Positions 59,392 through 64,000 of a stretch of DNA of 64,000 nt are shown here, piece after piece. The stretch covers positions 2,728,001 through 2,792,000 of the forward strand of contig OY760134.1 in assembly GCA_963663145.1 (NCBI GenBank), given 5' to 3'. The notes beneath the pieces were generated by a model. The model did no database searches and was not told where the DNA came from. It saw nothing but the letters and a program-made list of their open reading frames with translations. Every line of letters starts with the position of its first letter. Position 1 is the stretch's first letter. Position numbers and translations under genes: made by a program. This stretch comes from Azotimanducus sp963663145 (GTDB taxonomy: Bacteria > Pseudomonadota > Gammaproteobacteria > Pseudomonadales > Azotimanducaceae).

Positions 59392-60591
59392 ATGAAATAC
59401 CCAACCTTCTCCCTGATTCTGCTCTGCGTCACTTGGCCGCTCGTATCAAGCGCGCAGCTGGAGAGCGGACACGCCCTACTTGAACGATTTGCCAATCACT
59501 GGAGCGGGGCCTTTTCCAACGAACGCCAGGTCAAGTCGGAACAACTCAACCGCGAACCAGACTACCCGGAGGCCGTGCGACTGCTGCGCGACATGCGCGT
59601 CTACAAGATCGACGCACCGGCCATCGGCGAGCAGGTCTTGTTTCTGGAGGAGGTCAAATCCAGTCGGCCCGATGTCGCGCATCGCCAGCGCGTCATGTCG
59701 CTTCTTTGGCATGAAGGCACCCGCGAAATCGAAGTCGAGCAATTATTCCTGTCGCTCGATCAAGCCTACGACCGGCCATTGATGCCGGCTGCCGAGGTGC
59801 AGAGGTTGCGCCGAACGGATCTATTCTTGGTCTCCGAGTGCAATCTCTTCTTCAAATGGGAACCCGAACACTCACGCTTCAAAGGCGGGATGCGCCCGCG
59901 CGCCTGCCAATATACGCACCCGCAGAGCGGCCCCGTATACGCCGAGTTCGACATGCTGTTGGACAGGCATCGACTCTGGTATCGAGATCGATCCATCAAG
60001 ATCGGTGATGGTGCCGTGCGCGGAGAGATCGATGGATTCTCTTGGCTGCGCTTTGACCGATTGTCCGACGAACCGCTACTTGCCAATGGCGACCGCATTT
60101 CCAAGGCCGAACTGCGGCGGCGCATGCCCTTGACCGCAGGCATGGAGGGAGTGTGGGAAGGCACTTTTCGTCGAGTCGATGCGAATGGAGAGATCATGGA
60201 AATCCTGCCGTCACGAATCATCGTGCGGCTGCTGCCCGACGGAGAGGCCTTTGACTATCATCAGACCAACATCCTCAACCCCGATAGCGGGCAGGAGCGG
60301 CGCATCGAAAGCTACGGAAGGTGGGATGTGGACCGATTGCGCTTCTTCAACCAGCGGCTCGAAGGCTGGGCGAAAGACCTCGCGGCCGACGAGACCGGCC
60401 TGACCTCGGTGTTTCTGATGAAGTACAAGGACGGGTCAGGCCTCACCGTTTCAGAAATCGTCAGCGTCAAACCGGGCAACCCAGATAAGCGCATGAGGGC
60501 GACCCAGTACATGAAGGAAGGCCAGATCGTCCGCCGCACCCTCATTGATGAAGTGAAGGTTTCTAACCCACTCCAGCGCGGCTCTGAATGA
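59392..60591 (+). CDS. Secreted CpeT/CpcT-like protein with C-terminal DUF3598-like domain
   Basis: 399 residues from ATG 59392, which places a Sec signal peptide at the N terminus (MKYPTFSLILLCVTWPLVSS, cleavage after SSA); the frame is open to 59323. The first half resembles CpeT/CpcT proteins: LLERFANHWSGAFSNERQV, YRQR-like HRQRVMSLLWHEG, SECNLFFKWEPEHSRFKGG and a C-x-Y segment. The second half, GMEGVWEGTFRRVDANGEIM to RRTLIDEVKV, resembles lipocalin-like DUF3598 domains. CpeT proteins attach bilins to phycobiliproteins in cyanobacteria, a role not expected here. Homology is judged by eye; function unknown. Confidence 0.65.
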   Translation: MKYPTFSLILLCVTWPLVSSAQLESGHALLERFANHWSGAFSNERQVKSEQLNREPDYPEAVRLLRDMRVYKIDAPAIGEQVLFLEEVKSSRPDVAHRQRVMSLLWHEGTREIEVEQLFLSLDQAYDRPLMPAAEVQRLRRTDLFLVSECNLFFKWEPEHSRFKGGMRPRACQYTHPQSGPVYAEFDMLLDRHRLWYRDRSIKIGDGAVRGEIDGFSWLRFDRLSDEPLLANGDRISKAELRRRMPLTAGMEGVWEGTFRRVDANGEIMEILPSRIIVRLLPDGEAFDYHQTNILNPDSGQERRIESYGRWDVDRLRFFNQRLEGWAKDLAADETGLTSVFLMKYKDGSGLTVSEIVSVKPGNPDKRMRATQYMKEGQIVRRTLIDEVKVSNPLQRGSE

Positions 60592-60599
60592 AGATAGCA

Positions 60600-60628
60600 C
60601 TCCCCCGTTGAGGGGAAGTTATTTCTTG
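60600..60628 (+). terminator. Terminator-like hairpin after the CpeT-like gene
   Basis: CCCC-CGTTGA-GGGG (within ACTCCCCCGTTGAGGGGAAG) followed by TTATTT. It is of the same CTCCCC/GGGGAG type seen in three other spacers of the window. Confidence 0.5.
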
Positions 60629-60727
60629 CGTCTCCAAGTTTTGCCTGCGCGAGACTCCCCCGCATGCAACAAAATTAATGTCATGTAGAATTCGCTCACC
60701 CAATTTGAATATTCCGAGACTTATCGC

Positions 60728-61597
60728 ATGCTTCAGAGTATGACCGCATTTGTTCGGCATACTGAATCCCTTTCCTGGGGGAACTTGGATTGGGAAATTC
60801 GATCACTCAACTATCGATACTTGGAAGTTGATGTGAATATTCCGGCCGCCTATCGCCATTTGGAAACGGCGTTGAGAGAGCTGGTGCGTCAGCGTGTACA
60901 CCGCGGCCGAATCACCTGTAGCCTGACGGTCACCTACGACGACCCATCGCACGGCTTCCGAATTGATCGCGACCTCTTAAAGCAACTGCTCATCGCCATG
61001 CAAGAGGTGCGAAGCGAAGCGCACGAGATCCGCACCGCTCGGGACATAGACGTGCTCCGATGGCCCGGCGTCATGGCCACCGGAGGTGCGCTTGGCGAAC
61101 CCTACGACAAGGCGGTGAAGGAAGCACTGGCAAAAGCAATCGTCGCGACGGCCCGGCAACGCGGTCGCGAAGGCAAGGAACTCGAAAACTATCTGCTGCA
61201 AAGGTTTGATGAAATACTCGTATCCTTGCAAGAACTCAAGGAGTGCGTGAAGAACACCGCCGCCCTGCGCCGGGCAAGCCTACTTGACAACCTGCGCGGC
61301 CTCATAAACTTGACGGATATTTCCGCTGGACGACTTGAACAGGAAGTGGCTTTGCTGGTTTCCAAATACGATATTTCTGAAGAGATGGAGCGCTTGTCTG
61401 TTCATCTTTCCGATGCGCGCGAAATGATCGGTAAATCCGGTCCGCATGGACGCCAGCTCGATTTTCTGATGCAAGAGATGAATCGAGAAGCAAACACCAT
61501 AGGCGCCAAGGTGCACCAAGTCGAGGCCGGTCGCATCGCGATACGGCTAAGGACGAGTATTGACCAAGTGCGCGAACAGGTGCAGAACATCGAATGA
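60728..61597 (+). CDS. yicC: YicC-family endoribonuclease
   Basis: Predicted 289 residues, full length. The start MLQSMTAFVRHTESLSWGNL and EIRSLNYRYLEVDVNIP are characteristic, and the C-terminal DUF1732 region reads HGRQLDFLMQEMNREANTIG with ARTS-like end RTSIDQVREQVQNIE. Characterised YicC proteins are RNases implicated in small-RNA turnover. It overlaps gmk by four bases. Confidence 0.95.
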   Translation: MLQSMTAFVRHTESLSWGNLDWEIRSLNYRYLEVDVNIPAAYRHLETALRELVRQRVHRGRITCSLTVTYDDPSHGFRIDRDLLKQLLIAMQEVRSEAHEIRTARDIDVLRWPGVMATGGALGEPYDKAVKEALAKAIVATARQRGREGKELENYLLQRFDEILVSLQELKECVKNTAALRRASLLDNLRGLINLTDISAGRLEQEVALLVSKYDISEEMERLSVHLSDAREMIGKSGPHGRQLDFLMQEMNREANTIGAKVHQVEAGRIAIRLRTSIDQVREQVQNIE

Positions 61598-62250
61598 CGC
61601 CTTCTCAACATGCCGCCGCGTGCGGATCGGGTTTGATTCTGCTTGTCTCCGCTCCGTCCGGTGCCGGCAAGACCAGTGTTGTTCGCGAGCTTATGCGCCG
61701 CGATACGCGGCTGCGCATGGGTATTTCGCACACGACGCGCACCGCGCGCGGCAGCGAACGCGAGGGACATGACTATTATTTTGTTTCAAAGAGAGAATTC
61801 AACGACATGCAGGCAGAGGGCGACTTTCTCGAATGCGCGGAGGTCTTCGGCCATATGTACGGCACCTCCTCTCGTATGATCGACGAATTCCTAGCGCAAG
61901 ATACCGATGTCATACTGGAAATCGATTGGCAGGGAGCAGCCCAGCTTCGTGCCAAGGGCTATGCCGACGCAAGCGTGTTCATTCTGCCCCCCAATTTCGA
62001 ATCCTTGGCAAGTCGCCTCAAGTGTCGCGGTTCCGATACGCAAGGGGTCATCGAAGCGCGTCTGCGCGCGGCGAGGGACGAAATCGCACGCTACGAAGAC
62101 TACGATTATCTGCTCGTGAACGAGGATTTTGATCAAGCGGTGGAGACTTTGGGCGACATCGTTCGCGCTGAACGCAATCGCACGGGAAAAGTACGAACGA
62201 GAAGATCGAATCTTCTCTACGCGCTGTTCGACCCAAAGGAGGCAGGCTAA
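61594..62250 (+). CDS. gmk: Guanylate kinase
   Basis: Predicted 218 residues. The P loop is VSAPSGAGKTSVVRELM, followed by the GMP-binding SHTTRTARGSEREGHDYYF and DVILEIDWQGAAQLR. It converts GMP to GDP. It overlaps yicC by four bases and topA by one base (TAATG). In many proteobacteria rpoZ and spoT follow gmk; here topA takes that place. Confidence 0.97.
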   Translation: MTPSQHAAACGSGLILLVSAPSGAGKTSVVRELMRRDTRLRMGISHTTRTARGSEREGHDYYFVSKREFNDMQAEGDFLECAEVFGHMYGTSSRMIDEFLAQDTDVILEIDWQGAAQLRAKGYADASVFILPPNFESLASRLKCRGSDTQGVIEARLRAARDEIARYEDYDYLLVNEDFDQAVETLGDIVRAERNRTGKVRTRRSNLLYALFDPKEAG

Positions 62251-64000
62251 TGGCGCAGTCCCTGGTCATCGTCGAGTCGCCGGCCAAAGCGGCGACCATC
62301 AATCGTTACCTCGGCTCCGAATTTACGGTGAAGTCCAGTGTTGGTCATGTGCGCGACCTGAAGAAGCAAGGCATGGGGCTCGAACCGGAAAATGGTTGGA
62401 AAGCGCACTACGAGGTGGACCCGGATAAGAAAAAGGTCATTTCCGACCTTAAGAAGGCCGCCGCCAAGGCCGATCAAATCTACCTCGCAACGGACTTGGA
62501 CCGAGAAGGAGAGGCTATCGCGTGGCATTTGCGTGAACTCATCGGCGGAAATCTTGATCGATTCAAGCGCGTCATATTCAGTGAAATCACCAAGAAGGCC
62601 GTCAAGGATGCCTTCAATGACCCCAGTCAACTCAACATGGACCGCGTCAACGCCCAGCAGGCGCGCCGCTTCCTCGACCGGGTCGTTGGATTCGAGCTCT
62701 CGCCCTTGCTGTGGCAGCGCATCGCCCGCGGCCTGTCCGCGGGCCGCGTGCAGTCGGTCGCGGTGCGCATGATCGTCGAACGCGAACGCGAGATTCGATG
62801 CTTTGTTCCAGAAGCCTACTGGGAAATACACGCCGACCTTCAGCGCGGGGGCGAGAGTCCCTATTCATTTAAAGTGGTAGGCGCGGATGGCAGCAAGGCC
62901 GAGCGATTCGACGCGACGCTCGCCAAAGCGTTGGTGAAGAGATTGCGCGCCGCAGCGCACATTGACGAGCTCAAACGGACTGAACGAAAAAGTCGCAGCC
63001 GCCCTTCCCCACCGCTTATCACTTCAACCCTACAGCGCGAGGCGACGCGCTTGGGTTTCGGCATCTCCCGAACCATGCGCCTTGCTCAGCAACTTTACGA
63101 GGCCGGCTTGATCACCTATATGCGCACGGACTCGACCAACCTGTCGAGCGAGGCGGTGGCCGCGTGCCGAACGCACATTGAAAGCGAATACGGACGCAAG
63201 TACCTGCCGAGTAAGCCACGCTTTTACGCCAGCAAAGCCAGTGCCCAAGAGGCGCACGAGGCCATACGTCCGACGGATGTCAATCGCCGCGCCGAATCGC
63301 TGAGCCTTGGCCGCGACACGGCCCAAGCGCGACGATTATATGATCTCATTTGGCGTCGCTTTGTCGCCTGTCAGATGGAAGATGCCGTCATCCTGTCGGT
63401 CAGCCTGCTTGCCGAGACTGATGCCATCCGCCTCAAGCGTACCGGTACGCAGATCCTCTTCGATGGCTTCGGCCGCATTGCCCCGAAAAGCGGCAAGGAT
63501 GAAGTTGCCATGCCGGATTGGGGGAGCTTTTCGGCATCTTCGCCAAGCAGTGGAGCGCCTCTGGTTCCGGTAGCAATCCAAGACGATGTCAAGTCCGAAG
63601 AAAAGTTCACCAAACCTAAGCCGCGTTTCAATGAGGCGGCACTGGTGCGAGAACTCGAGAAGCACGGTATCGGCCGTCCGTCTACCTACGCGAGCATCAT
63701 CCAAACCATTCAGGCGAGAGGCTATGTGCGCTTAGAGGGCCGAGCCTTCTGGGCCGAGCCCATCGGTGAAGTGGTAACTGATCGGCTCATGGAGTGCTTT
63801 CCAAGACTGATGGACTATGGATTTACCTCTGGACTTGAGGAGGAGCTTGATCAGATCGCACTTGGAAATCTGGATTGGATCAAGGTGCTTGACAGCTTTC
63901 ACGGCGAATTCACGGAGCTGCTCGGCGAGGCGCGAACAGGTGAGAAGGGAATGCGGCGAGCGTCGGCGGCAGAAATGCCGTTGGTCTGTCCGACTTGCGG
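62250..64000 (+). CDS. topA: DNA topoisomerase I, 3' end outside window
   Basis: The first 583 codons are visible. The TOPRIM domain begins MAQSLVIVESPAKAATINRY and includes LATDLDREGEAIAWHL. The active-site tyrosine lies in LITYMRTDSTNLSSEA, and the later GRPSTYASIIQTIQARGYV is the usual domain-closing motif. The last bases encode VCPTCG, the start of the first C-terminal zinc finger. The enzyme relaxes negative supercoils. The gene overlaps the gmk stop by one base, so its translation may be coupled. Confidence 0.97.
   Translation, partial: MAQSLVIVESPAKAATINRYLGSEFTVKSSVGHVRDLKKQGMGLEPENGWKAHYEVDPDKKKVISDLKKAAAKADQIYLATDLDREGEAIAWHLRELIGGNLDRFKRVIFSEITKKAVKDAFNDPSQLNMDRVNAQQARRFLDRVVGFELSPLLWQRIARGLSAGRVQSVAVRMIVEREREIRCFVPEAYWEIHADLQRGGESPYSFKVVGADGSKAERFDATLAKALVKRLRAAAHIDELKRTERKSRSRPSPPLITSTLQREATRLGFGISRTMRLAQQLYEAGLITYMRTDSTNLSSEAVAACRTHIESEYGRKYLPSKPRFYASKASAQEAHEAIRPTDVNRRAESLSLGRDTAQARRLYDLIWRRFVACQMEDAVILSVSLLAETDAIRLKRTGTQILFDGFGRIAPKSGKDEVAMPDWGSFSASSPSSGAPLVPVAIQDDVKSEEKFTKPKPRFNEAALVRELEKHGIGRPSTYASIIQTIQARGYVRLEGRAFWAEPIGEVVTDRLMECFPRLMDYGFTSGLEEELDQIALGNLDWIKVLDSFHGEFTELLGEARTGEKGMRRASAAEMPLVCPTC

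Overview
The window looks like a high-GC chromosomal stretch from a gammaproteobacterium. The order ubiI-like/gcvT/gcvH/gcvP, the rpoH-ftsX-ftsE-ftsY block next to rsmD and coaD, the mutM/rpmG/rpmB group and the radC/coaBC, yicC/gmk neighbourhoods all match gammaproteobacterial synteny. A free-living, probably aquatic lifestyle is inferred from the glycolate oxidase genes, a fused 2-oxoacid:ferredoxin oxidoreductase and a giant surface protein. No phage, CRISPR array, rRNA or tRNA gene was seen. The only mobile-element trace is a gutted IS481-type transposase.

Layout. 1-5857: end of a UbiI-like hydroxylase, a complete glycine cleavage system with the P protein split in two (gcvT, gcvH, gcvPA, gcvPB), and a small DUF385-type flavin/deazaflavin oxidoreductase. 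5912-9308: a cytochrome P450, an AAA/DUF4143 ATPase with a strong palindrome at its start codon, and an M48 lipoprotein peptidase. 9382-15143 (minus): a YyaL-type thioredoxin-domain protein and glcF-glcE-glcD (glycolate oxidase). Glycolate oxidase and the Gcv system could together carry glycolate through glyoxylate and glycine to one-carbon units. 15262-24397: housekeeping genes rdgB, hemW, trmB, rpoH, ftsX, ftsE, ftsY, rsmD, coaD, mutM, rpmG, rpmB, then an Lrp-type regulator. A perfect CIRCE operator lies over a candidate rpoH promoter, suggesting HrcA control of sigma-32. 24540-27974: a 1144-residue indolepyruvate:ferredoxin oxidoreductase-family protein, divergent from the Lrp gene.

28109-40072 is a signalling island. 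It holds a STAS anti-anti-sigma protein, an RsbW-type kinase, a receiver-PP2C phosphatase, a membrane histidine kinase overlapping a periplasmic LivJ-like binding protein, a sigma-54 activator, a lone receiver related to it, and two soluble PAS kinases that share an unusual LHNIGN histidine motif. 40342-40788 is the IS481 remnant. 41252-56110 is one reading frame of 4952 codons: signal peptide, two nearly identical FN3 domains, about 37 Calx-beta-like modules of three types, a Pro/Ser linker and an outer-membrane beta-barrel. A near-consensus sigma-54 promoter sits just upstream, so the neighbouring sigma-54 activator is a natural candidate regulator. The signalling island plus the giant adhesin is the most interesting system here.

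56392-64000 returns to core genes: radC, coaBC, argB, a secreted CpeT-like protein with an extra C-terminal domain, yicC, gmk and the start of topA, which runs off the window.

All assignments come from reading motifs and gene order by eye. No database search was run.
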